NCBI RefSeq assembly: GCF_004054195.1
Contig: NZ_SBIW01000007.1
Span: 248,001-312,000, forward strand
Length of the DNA: 64,000 bases
Reading direction: 5' to 3'
Source of the DNA: Mucilaginibacter gilvus
GTDB taxonomy: Bacteria > Bacteroidota > Bacteroidia > Sphingobacteriales > Sphingobacteriaceae
The notes below the pieces were generated by a model. The model was not told the origin of the DNA. It did not search any database and was given only the letters and a program-made list of their open reading frames with translations. A program made the position numbers and the translations under genes. This document shows positions 36,466 to 46,401 of this stretch, piece after piece; within the stretch, counting starts at the first letter, position 1; each line of letters opens with the position of its first letter.

Positions 36466-36849
36466 CTACCCTTCGGAAAAGAAATCTGCCAGGCTGCCAA
36501 AATAAGCGTCGTTCCAACCATCAAGGATATCGTTATAATCACCATCGGGGATATTCGTGTGCTTCAGTTCAACCGAAGTGCCTTGCTTATCGGTATGCAG
36601 TTTTATGGTGACAATGGATTCCTCGGGCTGCCCGTCGAAATACCATTGCTGTACTATTTTCTTGTTCTCTTCAAATTCCAGGTTCTTACCCACAATGCTG
36701 CCTTCCCACATAGAAAATTCCGAACCGGCAACGGTGGACATTTCGGCTTCCTCGCCCGTCCATAATTGTATGGTTATAGGGTTGGTGAGCGCCATGTAAA
36801 GCTCCTCGGGCGTGGCCGGTATGATGTAGTATTTTTTGAGATCTTTCAC
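36466..36849 (-). CDS. SRPBCC/START-like (AHSA1-type) protein
   Basis: This 127-residue protein fits the AHSA1 (Aha1 C-terminal-like) branch of the SRPBCC fold: an N-terminal strand (YYIIPATPEELYMALT), the WEGSIVGKNLEFEENKKIVQQW strands split here by turns, and a long C-terminal helix (ILDGWNDAYFGSLADFF). The fold binds hydrophobic ligands. No function is known for this subgroup. It lies about 65 bp upstream of the helicase gene on the same strand. Confidence 0.87.
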   Translation of the reverse strand: MKDLKKYYIIPATPEELYMALTNPITIQLWTGEEAEMSTVAGSEFSMWEGSIVGKNLEFEENKKIVQQWYFDGQPEESIVTIKLHTDKQGTSVELKHTNIPDGDYNDILDGWNDAYFGSLADFFSEG

Positions 36850-36909
36850 GGCTGCAATTTAGCGGAAAAAATTTGGTCTGTCACCAAAGGCCTACAAACA
36901 ACAAAGGCA

Positions 36910-36936
36910 AGCTGCCTTCCCGAAGGAAGCGCAGCT
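36910..36936 (-). terminator. Stable hairpin with C(UUCG)G loop on the minus strand
   Basis: AGCTGC and CTTCC (36910-36920) pair with GGAAG and GCAGCT (36925-36929 and 36931-36936), giving 11 bp with one bulged base. As minus-strand RNA the loop is UUCG closed by C-G, an exceptionally stable tetraloop, and a T-rich stretch follows. It lies about 170 bases beyond the acetate-transporter stop, so it could be that gene's terminator or a processing-end stabiliser. The rest of the 255-bp gap is AT-rich without features. Confidence 0.45.
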
Positions 36937-37104
36937 CAGAAAAGGTTTACAAAAGTTTACACAATTCAATGTTAAAATTGTTTAAATATCTGATAATCAA
37001 TTAATTATTAAATATGGTGGGTTTACACTTTTTTAGCTTTTTTATTCGAAATATGAATATGTCCTATCGGCTTCAAATCGTTGGTATAAACCGTATGGGT
37101 ATCA

Positions 37105-37698
37105 TTATTTACCTTCCACAGGCCCGATTGGCATAACTACCCGGCCGTAAACCTCGTTCATTACACCGGCAATGCCTGTGTAGATAGCCGACAAACCGCA
37201 GATGATACCTTCATACCCCGCTAAAGTAGTAATGCTTTTATTACCCGTTGCATCGCCAATGGCCAGCAGGGCAAATAATACGGTTAACGATGCAAAAATA
37301 AATTGCAGTGCACGGTTTAGTTTTAACGTGCCAAAAAACAGGCAAAAGGTGAAAAATCCCCAAATGCTGAGGTACGCCACCATAGCGCCTTCGGCTGGTT
37401 TGGTTCCCCAACCTAATTTTGGCATAACGATCAGCCCAACCAGCGATAACCAGAAGAATCCATAAGAAGTGAACGCAGTCAGCCCGAAGGTGTTATTCTT
37501 TTTTGCTTCTATTACACCTGCTATAACCTGGGCCAGTCCGCCATAGAAGATCCCCATACCCAGGATCATGGTATTCATTTCGTAAAAGCCGGCGTTATGA
37601 ATGTTCAGTAAAACGGTGGTCATACCGAAGGCGCAAAGGCCGAGTGGTGCAGGGTTGGCTATGCCATCCTTCACAACAACAGGAGTAGTTGGGATCAT
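37105..37698 (-). CDS. Acetate uptake transporter family protein (GPR1/FUN34/YaaH)
   Basis: This 197-residue protein has six predicted transmembrane helices and the family signature NPAPLGLCAFG near the N-terminus, with GGLAQVIAG and FTSYGFFW in the core. E. coli SatP (YaaH) of this family carries acetate and succinate with protons. It is divergent from gpmA across a 107-bp AT-rich gap and has no operon partner. Confidence 0.92.
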   Translation of the reverse strand: MIPTTPVVVKDGIANPAPLGLCAFGMTTVLLNIHNAGFYEMNTMILGMGIFYGGLAQVIAGVIEAKKNNTFGLTAFTSYGFFWLSLVGLIVMPKLGWGTKPAEGAMVAYLSIWGFFTFCLFFGTLKLNRALQFIFASLTVLFALLAIGDATGNKSITTLAGYEGIICGLSAIYTGIAGVMNEVYGRVVMPIGPVEGK

Positions 37699-37805
37699 GG
37701 ATAAAAGGTTTTTAATTTGGTTTATGCTTGCAATCTAATTTAATTACCGTTAATTAACAATTAAATTTAAACTGAATTGCTGCGCGGGCGTTAACCTTAT
37801 CATAT

Positions 37806-38495
37806 ATGCAGAAACTCGTTTTAATTCGCCACGGCGAAAGTGTTTGGAATAAAGAGAACCGTTTTACCGGCTGGGCGGACGTAGACTTATCAGAAGAGGG
37901 GTTTAACCAGGCGCGCCGGGCAGGGAAGCTACTGGCCGATAACGGCTATACCTTTGACATGGGGTTTACCTCTGTACTTAAACGATCCATCAAAACGATG
38001 CATTTTGTGCTGGAAGAACTGGAACACTTGTGGATCCCCGTGCATAAATCATGGCGGCTGAACGAGCGTTTTTACGGCGCCCTGCAAGGCCTGAACAAGG
38101 AAGAAACCGTTGCCCGATACGGCGAAGAGCAGGTACACAAATGGCGTCGCGATCCGCACGAACAGCCGCCCGCCATCACCGAGCAGGACGAACGCTTCCC
38201 TGGGCATTACCTCAGGTATAACGATCTGACGTATCGCGAACTCCCGCTAACGGAGAACCTAAGCCAAACGATGGACCGCGTGCTCCCGTTTTGGCATGAG
38301 CATATTGTACCCGCTATAAAAGATAATAAGAAAGTGATTATCTGCGCCCATGGCAACAGCCTACGCGCCCTTATCCAATACATCGAAAACCTAAGCGACG
38401 AGGACGTAACCAAACTGGATATCCCAACCGCTACACCATGGGTGTATGAACTGGATGACAGGTTAAATTCTATCAGGCATTATTATTTGGAATAG
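37806..38495 (+). CDS. gpmA: 2,3-bisphosphoglycerate-dependent phosphoglycerate mutase
   Basis: This 229-residue enzyme has the phosphohistidine motif RHGES (H9), NRFTGWADVDL, the substrate loop RLNERFYGALQG, and the second histidine in CAHGNSLR. Its length matches dPGM. It interconverts 3- and 2-phosphoglycerate in glycolysis and gluconeogenesis. A palindrome overlapping its stop separates it from the convergent S9 peptidase gene. Confidence 0.96.
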   Translation: MQKLVLIRHGESVWNKENRFTGWADVDLSEEGFNQARRAGKLLADNGYTFDMGFTSVLKRSIKTMHFVLEELEHLWIPVHKSWRLNERFYGALQGLNKEETVARYGEEQVHKWRRDPHEQPPAITEQDERFPGHYLRYNDLTYRELPLTENLSQTMDRVLPFWHEHIVPAIKDNKKVIICAHGNSLRALIQYIENLSDEDVTKLDIPTATPWVYELDDRLNSIRHYYLE

Positions 38496-38538
38496 TTTTA
38501 AGTGATAAGTTCCCAACTCAAAACCCATCACTAAAACT
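38494..38538. terminator. Possible bidirectional terminator between gpmA and the S9 peptidase gene
   Basis: AGTTTTAAGTGAT (38494-38506) pairs with ATCACTAAAACT (38527-38538) except for one extra A, around a 20-base loop. It overlaps the last two bases of gpmA. The AT-rich stem makes it weak, but it is placed between convergent genes and resembles other intergenic repeat words in this window. Confidence 0.4.
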
Positions 38539-38543
38539 GATAA

Positions 38544-41354
38544 CTACTTCTCCAACTCCAATCCCCAATCTTTACCCTTATTCACTGCAGGGACCCCTTT
38601 ATCCATCCAAACTGGCATTGGCTCGCCTTTTAAATAGTGCCCGAAGAATTGCGCTTCGCGGATGCTGATGTCTTTGCGGTTCTGGCGTTTTACCAGGTTG
38701 TGGGCCTCGTCGTTATATTGCAGCAGCCAAACGGGTTTACCTAAACGGCGCAGCGCGGTGAACATTTCAATACCCTGGTACCATGGCACGGCGCCATCGG
38801 CATCGTTACTCATAACCACAACAGGTGTTTTTACCTTAGGGAACTGAAATAATGGCGAGTTCTCTATATATAGTTCCGGCTTCTCCCAAAGGGTAGCACC
38901 TATGCGGCTTTGTGTTTTTTCGTACTGAAACTGGCGGTTCACGCCACTTTCCCAACGAATACCACCATAGGCGGAGGTCATGTTAGCCACCGGCGCACCG
39001 GCCCATGCGGCAGCGTACATATTGGTTTGGGTGATGAGGTAAGCAACCTGGTAACCTCCCCAGCTTTGGCCCTGTATGCCAATGTGCGCTGCATCAACCC
39101 ACGCATTTTTCTTTAAAGCTTCCACGCCGGAGTTTACAAACTCTACAGCTGATGCACCCGGGTGCCCGTTAATGTAGCTGATATCCGGCGCGAAAACTAA
39201 GTAACCGTTGCTCACAAACCAGGAGATAGGCAGACGGGATGGCGTAGGAGCGGGCGGGACATAACCATATAACCCATCGCTTAGCTTTTCATAAAAATAG
39301 GCTATCATCGGGTATTTCTTAGCCGGGTCGAAGTCTTCGGGTTTATAGAGGATGCCTTTCGACTTGTAACCTTTTGGTGTTGTCCATTGCACCAGTTCCG
39401 CGGTTCCCCAATTATATTCGGCTTGCTGCAGGTTTATGGCGCTCAATTTTAATTCCTTTTTTAAATCGGCAGATACATATAGGTTTGGCGATTGCGTATA
39501 GCTCGATTTGGTGTAGATAAATACATCAGCATTTTTGGCTTTTTGCAAACTGCTGTAAGTTAACGGCGCTACAATAATCTTAGCCGGATCGGCCTCGGTA
39601 CCAAGTGTTTTTGTATAATAACCCCACTGCTTATTTTCTTCGTTTTGCGCGAGGAGCCAAAGCGTTTTTTTTGAGGGGATAAATTTCTCCTCACTGTCGG
39701 TTGGGCTGTAGCGGAACTTGATCTTATTTTGCCGACCGATGTGGTTGGTGAGGTTAACCGTATGACCTGTTGCCGGGTCTATACTCCAGATGTCATATCT
39801 ATCGTAGATCAGTACATTTTTATCGCCCTTTTCCCAACCGGCAATGCCGTAAGGGCCGGGGTCATCGGGTACGTCATTTTCTTCGTCGCCCATTTTTACG
39901 CCTGTCGCCGCGGTTAAATTCAACTTCTTGCGTGTAGCAATAGTATAAGAGTGCCAGTTTTGGCCTTTGGAATCGAACCAGATCACATAATTACCACCCG
40001 GTGAAATGCGATAACTGGCTTTCGCGCTATTGTTGATACGGGTACGTTCGCCAGTTTTTGTATTGACCAAAAATGCCTCCTGGTTACTGCCGCCTTCCCA
40101 TTGCGATTGCACACGTGAACCTGTATCAACCAACCCTAAAACATAACCGCCATCGTTATTATCAGGTACAGCAATATCCCTGATATTTTCGTCGCCCAAT
40201 TGAATTAATTTTCGATTACCTTCATTGGGTTGGATTACCGCGAGGTAACTTCTTTTTAATTCTTTTTGCAGGTTCTTTAGTTGGTAAGGTTGCAGGTAGT
40301 CGTCCTTATAATTCCAGATGTCCAGCCTTGCCAGTTCAAAATCCACCAGGGTAGTGTCAGCTGGCTTTGGTATTGGTGCTGTTCCGAAAAACAGGTTTGT
40401 GCCGTTTTTGCTAAAGTATACCTTACCATCGCCGCTGGCCGTCCAGTTTGCAGGCATACCCGCGCTTCCCTGTGCGGCAACTACATCGGCACTATCTTTT
40501 GTGGTGTTATAATAATAAAGCTTAAAGGGTTTTACCAGCGCTTTTTCCGGGTTTTTCTCGGCAGTAAAAGCAAGCTGTTTACCTGCTTCATCAAAAGCGA
40601 GGTTGCGGTAATTACCACGCCCTGTGCTGATGGCTTTCAGACTGTCTTTTTCTATATCGTAAACAAACAAACCCGACTTCACGTCTTTTGATTTCTTGGG
40701 TGCGGTAACCGAATAGGCCAGCAGTTTGCCATTCTTGCTTAATATATAGTCACTCACGTATTTAAACGCACGAGACCTTCCGCTGATTAACTGCCTCAGC
40801 GTAAGTTCCGCACCCTCTTTAACCGGCGGTGCAATGGTAGTAGCAATTGCTTTTTTTGATGTATCGCCAGCTTCTGGTTTCTTCACCGTGTCGGCTGGAG
40901 AAAGGTAGGCTATTATTGATGCCTTTTCAGCTATTTTAAAGGAGCGGATCGCCGGTATTTTTTCTACTGACCCGCTTCCCAACGCCAAAATACCCAGCGT
41001 ATCATTCGGAAATTCATTTTGCTTTTTCTTCTTGATCTTTGCCTGCCTTAAATCTTTATAAAACGGACGGATCATAAACACGGCGTATTTGGAGTCGGCG
41101 GTAATCCTTGCGGTATCGGCCCGGGCCACCCTGAAAGGGTTTTTGTTTTTTGTATCGGTTATCACCAGGTCCGCATCGCCTTCCTGTGGTTTTATCACAA
41201 AGAATATTGATTTTCCGTCGTTGCTAATGAATTGGTTACTGATGTTTTGCCAGCCATCATATACAGATTGATCGAGTGGTTTTTTGGATGTTTTTTGTGC
41301 AGAGGCACCCAAACAAGCAATAAATAAGATTGCCGGTAACAGTGTTTTTTTCAT
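38544..41354 (-). CDS. S9-family prolyl oligopeptidase-like peptidase, secreted
   Basis: This 936-residue protein has a signal peptide ([20 protein letters not shown]), a long beta-propeller-like region (about 30-650) and a C-terminal alpha/beta-hydrolase peptidase domain (about 680-930). The triad is visible: S764 in GQSWGG, D853 in DGAVPW and H885 in DEAHNL. It is longer than DPP-IV, as is usual for the large Bacteroidota S9 group. It probably cleaves peptides in the periplasm. It is a single gene, convergent with gpmA. Confidence 0.93.
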   Translation of the reverse strand: MKKTLLPAILFIACLGASAQKTSKKPLDQSVYDGWQNISNQFISNDGKSIFFVIKPQEGDADLVITDTKNKNPFRVARADTARITADSKYAVFMIRPFYKDLRQAKIKKKKQNEFPNDTLGILALGSGSVEKIPAIRSFKIAEKASIIAYLSPADTVKKPEAGDTSKKAIATTIAPPVKEGAELTLRQLISGRSRAFKYVSDYILSKNGKLLAYSVTAPKKSKDVKSGLFVYDIEKDSLKAISTGRGNYRNLAFDEAGKQLAFTAEKNPEKALVKPFKLYYYNTTKDSADVVAAQGSAGMPANWTASGDGKVYFSKNGTNLFFGTAPIPKPADTTLVDFELARLDIWNYKDDYLQPYQLKNLQKELKRSYLAVIQPNEGNRKLIQLGDENIRDIAVPDNNDGGYVLGLVDTGSRVQSQWEGGSNQEAFLVNTKTGERTRINNSAKASYRISPGGNYVIWFDSKGQNWHSYTIATRKKLNLTAATGVKMGDEENDVPDDPGPYGIAGWEKGDKNVLIYDRYDIWSIDPATGHTVNLTNHIGRQNKIKFRYSPTDSEEKFIPSKKTLWLLAQNEENKQWGYYTKTLGTEADPAKIIVAPLTYSSLQKAKNADVFIYTKSSYTQSPNLYVSADLKKELKLSAINLQQAEYNWGTAELVQWTTPKGYKSKGILYKPEDFDPAKKYPMIAYFYEKLSDGLYGYVPPAPTPSRLPISWFVSNGYLVFAPDISYINGHPGASAVEFVNSGVEALKKNAWVDAAHIGIQGQSWGGYQVAYLITQTNMYAAAWAGAPVANMTSAYGGIRWESGVNRQFQYEKTQSRIGATLWEKPELYIENSPLFQFPKVKTPVVVMSNDADGAVPWYQGIEMFTALRRLGKPVWLLQYNDEAHNLVKRQNRKDISIREAQFFGHYLKGEPMPVWMDKGVPAVNKGKDWGLELEK

Positions 41355-41499
41355 AGAAGGCAGATAAACCTTAAAGATGCTAAAATTTAAACCCCGGTAG
41401 TAATTGAAATGAAAAAGTTACAGGCTAAACGTACTGCCTTGTAAAATTGAATAGCTATTTACATATATTTATCCCTTCCTTAATTTATAATTAAGTTTT

Positions 41500-43065
41500 A
41501 TGACAAGTGTTTTACCGCCAGCCAATTATCAGATGTATTTACAAGGTGGCGGCGAATTGGGTGAGTTAACCCGTTCGTTCGATTGGGAATCCACCGTACT
41601 GGGCAGCCCTGATAAATGGTCGCAAAGTTTGCTAACCACCATCAGTATTATTCTTAAATCCAGGTTCCCGATGTTTTTGTGGTGGGGGAATGATCTTATT
41701 CAGTTTTATAATGATGCTTACCGCCCCAGCCTCGGAGCAACCGGCAAGCATCCTAAGGCACTCGGGCAAAAAGGAGAAAAATGCTGGCCCGAAATATGGC
41801 CCATTATAAAACCCCTAATAGACCAGGTGATGGCCGGCGGTGATGCAACCTGGAGCGAAGATCAACTGATACCTATTTATCGCAATAATAAAGTAGAAGA
41901 TGTGTACTGGACGTTTGGTTACAGCCCCGTGATAGATGAAAGCGGCCAACCCGGTGGCGTTTTGGTTATTTGTAATGAAACTACCGATAAGGTAAAAACC
42001 TACAATGCAATAAACGAAGCGAAAAAAGAATTGGAGTTTGCCGTTGAAGCCGGAGAGCTGGCTACCTGGGACTTAAACCCCTTCACCAATAGGTTTGTGG
42101 GAAATAAGCGCCTAAAAGATTGGTTTGGCGTTTCCACCTCAAATGAGATAGACCTGCAGCGCGCCATAGATGTGATGGCGGAGGGGGACCGGGAAAGAGT
42201 TACCGCGGCCATTGCGCGAGCGTTAGAAAAAGGGTCGGATGGGAATTATAATATAGAATATTCCATAATAAAGCCGGGGGCCAAAGGCCGACGGGTTGTG
42301 AAAGCAGTAGGCAAGGCAATTTTTAATTCCGAAGGTGTTGCTTATCGTTTTAGCGGAACGTTACAGGATGTTACCGAAGATCATAACATACAGTTGCGCA
42401 AAGATGAGTTTATAAGCGTTGCCAGCCATGAACTGAAAACGCCGATAACATCGCTGAACGCGTCTATGCAGATATTGCAGAAGTTGATAAAAACCGAAAA
42501 CGTAAGCGACAAAATCCGTTTGTTTGTAGGTAAAGCCGGCAATAACCTAAATAAGCTGGTGCATTTGTTAGACGACCTACTGAACGTAACCAAATTACAG
42601 CAGGGGCAACTGGCTTTAAATAAAACACGTTTTAACCTGGGCGACCTGGTAAGAGATAGCTGCGAACACTTAAGCCAGGACGATAGCCACCTGATAACCG
42701 TTACAGGCCCCGATGACGTAATGGTTTATGCCGATTACCGGCGCATAGACCAGGTACTGGTAAACCTGGTAAATAACGCCATCAAATATTCTCCTCAAGC
42801 GAAGATGGTAGATATCACGTTCGGCAGCGAAAACGGGGTGGCTATTGTATATGTGCAGGATTATGGCATAGGTATAAACCCCGAAAAACTCCCGCATTTA
42901 TTCGACCGATATTACCGGGTAGATGGCCTAGGGCATCAATTCTCCGGCCTCGGCCTTGGGCTTTACATCAGTGCCGAGATCATTAAACGGCACGATGGCA
43001 ACATCAGCGTAGATAGTGTATGGGGAAATGGCAGTACATTTTCTTTTACCTTGCCATTGGACTAA
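41500..43065 (+). CDS. PAS-domain sensor histidine kinase
   Basis: This 521-residue protein has no transmembrane segment. A GAF/PAS-like N-terminal region (about 20-165, with LQGGGELGELTRSFDW) and a second PAS domain (about 170-300) precede HisKA with H310 in SVASHELKTPI and HATPase_c (about 410-521, with NNAIKYSP, DYGIGI and GLGLGLYI). It is a cytoplasmic hybrid-less kinase. No response regulator is adjacent, so it is an orphan and its signal and partner are unknown. Confidence 0.94.
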   Translation: MTSVLPPANYQMYLQGGGELGELTRSFDWESTVLGSPDKWSQSLLTTISIILKSRFPMFLWWGNDLIQFYNDAYRPSLGATGKHPKALGQKGEKCWPEIWPIIKPLIDQVMAGGDATWSEDQLIPIYRNNKVEDVYWTFGYSPVIDESGQPGGVLVICNETTDKVKTYNAINEAKKELEFAVEAGELATWDLNPFTNRFVGNKRLKDWFGVSTSNEIDLQRAIDVMAEGDRERVTAAIARALEKGSDGNYNIEYSIIKPGAKGRRVVKAVGKAIFNSEGVAYRFSGTLQDVTEDHNIQLRKDEFISVASHELKTPITSLNASMQILQKLIKTENVSDKIRLFVGKAGNNLNKLVHLLDDLLNVTKLQQGQLALNKTRFNLGDLVRDSCEHLSQDDSHLITVTGPDDVMVYADYRRIDQVLVNLVNNAIKYSPQAKMVDITFGSENGVAIVYVQDYGIGINPEKLPHLFDRYYRVDGLGHQFSGLGLGLYISAEIIKRHDGNISVDSVWGNGSTFSFTLPLD

Positions 43066-43086
43066 TTTGCCGCGTGTTTTTTACTT

Positions 43087-43437
43087 TTATAAAGACCTGA
43101 CATCTCCCACAATTGCCAGTATAAATATTAATAACAGCGCCAGTATAATTATCAACACAATGAGGTAAAACATCCGATATTTGTTGAAAGGCTCTTTATG
43201 ACGATAACTTTTTAAGATGTTTGCTATCGCCAATGGCACTAATGCAAATTCTGCCAGCACCGGTACAACCACCAACAGCGCACTGATAATAGACACGATT
43301 GGATGTTGCGGCAGTACCTTCGCGAGCTGGGTATACAAGATTGTCCACAAGAAAAGATAAAACCCAATTTTATAATAGCGCTTGCCTTTATTGAAATAGG
43401 GCGCGCTCGGGTTTGGACCGGTATTAATTATTTGCAC
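43087..43437 (-). CDS. Small membrane protein of unknown function
   Basis: This 116-residue protein has a polar N-terminus and three predicted transmembrane helices (about 24-42, 47-74 and 88-110). It carries no motif that I recognise. It lies convergent to the histidine kinase with 21 bp between stops and divergent from the CDF transporter gene. Good hydrophobic segmentation and gene-like spacing support a real gene. Confidence 0.7.
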   Translation of the reverse strand: MQIINTGPNPSAPYFNKGKRYYKIGFYLFLWTILYTQLAKVLPQHPIVSIISALLVVVPVLAEFALVPLAIANILKSYRHKEPFNKYRMFYLIVLIIILALLLIFILAIVGDVRSL

Positions 43438-43505
43438 GCCTAAATATATAAATTTCCATCACCGTAGCAAACAATCGACCGCTTAGCTGATTTATACAGC
43501 TAAAC

Positions 43506-44438
43506 ATGGCCTCATCCAAAACATCTATATACGCGGCGCTTATTGCCAACCTGCTTATCGCGGTAACTAAGTTTATCGCTGGCGGCATCAGTAACAGCGC
43601 GGCAATGATCGCTGAGGGCGTACACTCGGTGGTAGATACGGTTAACGAATTGTTTTTGCTACTTGGCATCCATCGCAGCAAAAAACTGGCCGATGCTACA
43701 CACCCTTTTGGCTATGGTAAGGAGCTGTATTTTTGGTCGTTCATCGTATCCATCATGATCTTTGGCCTGGGTGGCGGCATTTCCATTTACCAGGGGATCG
43801 CCCACATTATCAAACCCGAAGAACTTGGCGACCCAACCATCAACTACATCGTATTAAGCTTATCTATTGTATTTGAAGGGGCTTCGCTGATCATCGCCAT
43901 AAAACAATTTAACCAGATCCGCGGCACCACACCGTTTTGGCATGCTGTTATTAAAAGTAAAGATCCATCCAGTTTCCTGGTTTTATTTGAAGATGCCGCA
44001 GCGGTTGCCGGGTTGTTCATCGTGATGATTTGCGTTTATATCAGTCACAGGTTCAATAAGCCTTACGTCGATGGAGTGGCATCGCTTTTGGTTGGGTTAA
44101 TACTGGTTGTGGTCTCAGCAATTTTAGCAAGAGAGAGCCGCAGCCTGTTAATGGGCGAAGGGGTATCTACCCAAACGCGCGATAAAATTTGCCAGATGGT
44201 TGAGGGCGACGGCCATGTGGTAAAAGTGCAACACATATTGTCTACCTATCAGTCGCCAACTGAGGTGTTGCTAATGCTTATTGTCGCCTTCAAGGCCGAT
44301 ATGGATACTGAAGAAATAAATAAGGCGATAGACCGAATAAGAGACCTGGTGAAAGCGGAGTTTGACCTGGTGCGTTTTGTTATTATTCAGCCGGAAAGTT
44401 TAGAACATCATGTGCTGTGGAACGACGATAAGCATTGA
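43506..44438 (+). CDS. Cation diffusion facilitator transporter
   Basis: This 310-residue protein has six predicted helices and CDF metal-site motifs. The helix-2 site has H40 and D44 (EGVHSVVDTVNEL); the helix-5 site reads LFEDAAAVAGL, with E-D replacing the usual H-x-x-x-D, a variant that in CDF proteins such as the ZnT9 branch alters metal selectivity. A short C-terminal cytoplasmic domain follows (about 215-300). It exports divalent cations (Zn, Mn, Co or Fe) in exchange for protons; the metal is not predictable. Confidence 0.92.
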   Translation: MASSKTSIYAALIANLLIAVTKFIAGGISNSAAMIAEGVHSVVDTVNELFLLLGIHRSKKLADATHPFGYGKELYFWSFIVSIMIFGLGGGISIYQGIAHIIKPEELGDPTINYIVLSLSIVFEGASLIIAIKQFNQIRGTTPFWHAVIKSKDPSSFLVLFEDAAAVAGLFIVMICVYISHRFNKPYVDGVASLLVGLILVVVSAILARESRSLLMGEGVSTQTRDKICQMVEGDGHVVKVQHILSTYQSPTEVLLMLIVAFKADMDTEEINKAIDRIRDLVKAEFDLVRFVIIQPESLEHHVLWNDDKH

Positions 44439-44539
44439 TAGTTTATTACCCTTGTTCATCTTTTTTTTACCAAATTATTACCACCCGAATTTCCCGCAAC
44501 CATGCAATTGTTGTTCCTTAGCTGACACAATCCGTCACC

Positions 44540-45400
44540 ATGAAAAAATTCAAACAAATAGTAGCCCAGGTAAAAGCCACGGCAGATACCGCCCCGGAGT
44601 ATAACGATCTCCTTTGGCAACTCATTTGCTACTCGCCAAAGATGCCGGCACGCCTGCAGCAACAGCAATTATTGGACGAGGCTGAGAAATTTTCGCTTAC
44701 TGCTTACGATAGGATATTTACCCAAGCTAACTTAACGTTTAATGGTTTTAAATGGGGAAGCGGCTCGCGGCTCATTACCATCACCCATGGCTGGGGCTCC
44801 AAAGCTGCCGATTTTAGCGAACTGATATCATTGCTTCGCGAAATACCCGATACCACAATAATAGCCTTTGACGTGCCCGGGAACGGCAGTTCGGAAGGCG
44901 AACTATCTAACGGCGATCTGTTTGCAAGGGCCATGGCCGCGGTAAGTGAAAAGTATGGCACACCCGATGTGATGATAGGCCATTCGCTTGGCGGCATGGC
45001 TAATGTGCTGGCTTTAAATTTAACAGGGATTAAACCAAAGTTGTTATTCAGCATTACGCCGCTCATCAGGCTGAAGGAAAACTTCGAGGGTAGCATGAAT
45101 GCCGTTGGCATTGCCGAAGACAGGCAGGCAACCTACCTGCAAAGCTTTAACGAGAAGGTAGGCGTGCCTGCATCGCATTACGATGTAGAGCAGCTTTACC
45201 AGTTTGGACCCGAACTAAACCACGTATTGCTCTACGACGATGCCGATCTGATTTCGCCGTACATCCACATCCGGGAATTTCTAAGCAATCGCCCGTTTAT
45301 CCGCAGCAAAAATTACACGGGTGCGGGTCATGCCGGAATGATCAGATCGCCGCAAGCTATAGCCGATATTGTTGCCGAAATAAAGGCAATTTTGGAATAG
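44540..45400 (+). CDS. Alpha/beta hydrolase
   Basis: This 286-residue protein has an alpha/beta-hydrolase core (about 75-285): oxyanion-hole HGW near 83-85, nucleophile S149 in GHSLGG, and a likely catalytic histidine in GAGHAGM near the C-terminus. An N-terminal helical extension of about 70 residues precedes it. There is no signal peptide. The substrate is unknown. It is followed 31 bp later by an AraC-type regulator and a VOC protein, suggesting a small cluster under one control. Confidence 0.9.
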   Translation: MKKFKQIVAQVKATADTAPEYNDLLWQLICYSPKMPARLQQQQLLDEAEKFSLTAYDRIFTQANLTFNGFKWGSGSRLITITHGWGSKAADFSELISLLREIPDTTIIAFDVPGNGSSEGELSNGDLFARAMAAVSEKYGTPDVMIGHSLGGMANVLALNLTGIKPKLLFSITPLIRLKENFEGSMNAVGIAEDRQATYLQSFNEKVGVPASHYDVEQLYQFGPELNHVLLYDDADLISPYIHIREFLSNRPFIRSKNYTGAGHAGMIRSPQAIADIVAEIKAILE

Positions 45401-45420
45401 CCGGTGCTGTTTTAATTAGC

Positions 45421-45428
45421 TAAATTTG
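45421..45428 (+). promoter_or_regulatory. Candidate -7 box of the araC-type gene
   Basis: TAAATTTG is a full TAnnTTTG match ending three bases before the ATG at 45432. It predicts an almost leaderless transcript independent of the upstream hydrolase gene. Confidence 0.35.
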
Positions 45429-45431
45429 TTG

Positions 45432-45911
45432 ATGCCCCAATCAGCATCAACAGTTTTTCCAAAAATATATCTCTACCGACGCGTTGTACAGGCTAAACTT
45501 TTTATTGATACTCATTACCATCAGCCCATCAATTTAGATGCTATTGCCGACGAGGCCTATTTCTCCAAGTTTCATTTTATCCGCCTGTTTAAAGCCACTT
45601 ATGGCAAAACACCTCACCAGTATTTAACGGCTGTGCGGATAAATAACGCGCAACTGTTACTAAAAACAGGCATGCCCGTTACCGATGTCTGCTACGCCAT
45701 TGGGTTCGATAGTGTTAGTTCTTTCTCCGCGCTATTTAAACGGATAACCAAAAAATCTCCCTCTTCCTGGCAGCAAGCGGAACTAAAACGTGCCGCTGTG
45801 ATGAAAAAGTCGCCATTGAATTTTATTCCAAATTGTTTTGCTCAACAAAATGGCTGGACGCAAAATCGCAATTTTCAACAACAGGAAGAGCCCGTGGTTG
45901 CCGACCTTTAG
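45432..45911 (+). CDS. AraC-family transcriptional regulator (DNA-binding domain only)
   Basis: The ATG at 45432 gives 159 residues; two TTG codons just upstream lie inside the promoter-like box. The protein is essentially the AraC helix-turn-helix pair (about 15-118, with AIADEAYFSKFHFIRLFK and VTDVCYAIGFDSVSSFSALFK) plus a short C-terminal extension. It lacks a cupin or other sensor domain, so its ligand, if any, must be sensed otherwise. It sits 16 bp upstream of a VOC gene, a pairing often seen in Bacteroidota. Confidence 0.9.
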   Translation: MPQSASTVFPKIYLYRRVVQAKLFIDTHYHQPINLDAIADEAYFSKFHFIRLFKATYGKTPHQYLTAVRINNAQLLLKTGMPVTDVCYAIGFDSVSSFSALFKRITKKSPSSWQQAELKRAAVMKKSPLNFIPNCFAQQNGWTQNRNFQQQEEPVVADL

Positions 45912-45927
45912 CCCATAAACAAATACG

Positions 45928-46341
45928 ATGATCACAAAAATGAACCACGTTAGCATCTTCGTCCTTAACCAGGAGAGTGCTTATGATTTTTATGTAAACA
46001 GGCTTGGCTTTAAAGTGCATACCGATGCCAGCATGGGCCCGGGAATGCGCTGGTTAACCGTTTGCCCACCCGAACAACCCGGCCTGGAGATAAGCCTGAT
46101 GGCGATTAACGAAGGCATGATGTTTAAAGAAGATGCAGCGGAACAAATGCGCGCGCTGGTGAGCAAAAGCACCTTTGGTTTCGGCGTTTTTGAATGTAAC
46201 GACCTGCTTGCCACTTATGAAGAATTAAAGGCAAAAGGAGTGGAGTTTACCAAAAAGCCCACTAAAGAATTTTACGGTTTTGAAGCGCTGTTTAAAGATG
46301 ATTCCGGCAATTGGTTCTCACTGGGCGAGAAGGCAAAATAG
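45928..46341 (+). CDS. VOC-superfamily (glyoxalase/bleomycin-resistance-like) protein
   Basis: This 137-residue protein has two beta-alpha-beta-beta-beta modules (about 4-60 and 75-135), with MNHVSIFVLNQESAYDFY and the C-terminal DDSGNWFSLGE. Metal-ligand candidates are H7 and glutamates near 53 and 134. Members act as glyoxalases, isomerases or antibiotic-binding proteins; the specific role is unknown. It follows the AraC-type gene by 16 bp. Between it and the convergent nucleotidase gene lies a 9-bp direct repeat (cgaatttca, 46351 and 46370). Confidence 0.88.
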   Translation: MITKMNHVSIFVLNQESAYDFYVNRLGFKVHTDASMGPGMRWLTVCPPEQPGLEISLMAINEGMMFKEDAAEQMRALVSKSTFGFGVFECNDLLATYEELKAKGVEFTKKPTKEFYGFEALFKDDSGNWFSLGEKAK

Positions 46342-46401
46342 AAATAAGCACGAATTTCACGAACGGGTTCGAATTTCATTAATTTTAGCTGCATACTAAA
46401 C

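Noticed and set aside
40281-40691. 136-codon open frame opposite the S9 peptidase gene
   Set aside because: Antisense to a convincing peptidase with a complete catalytic triad.
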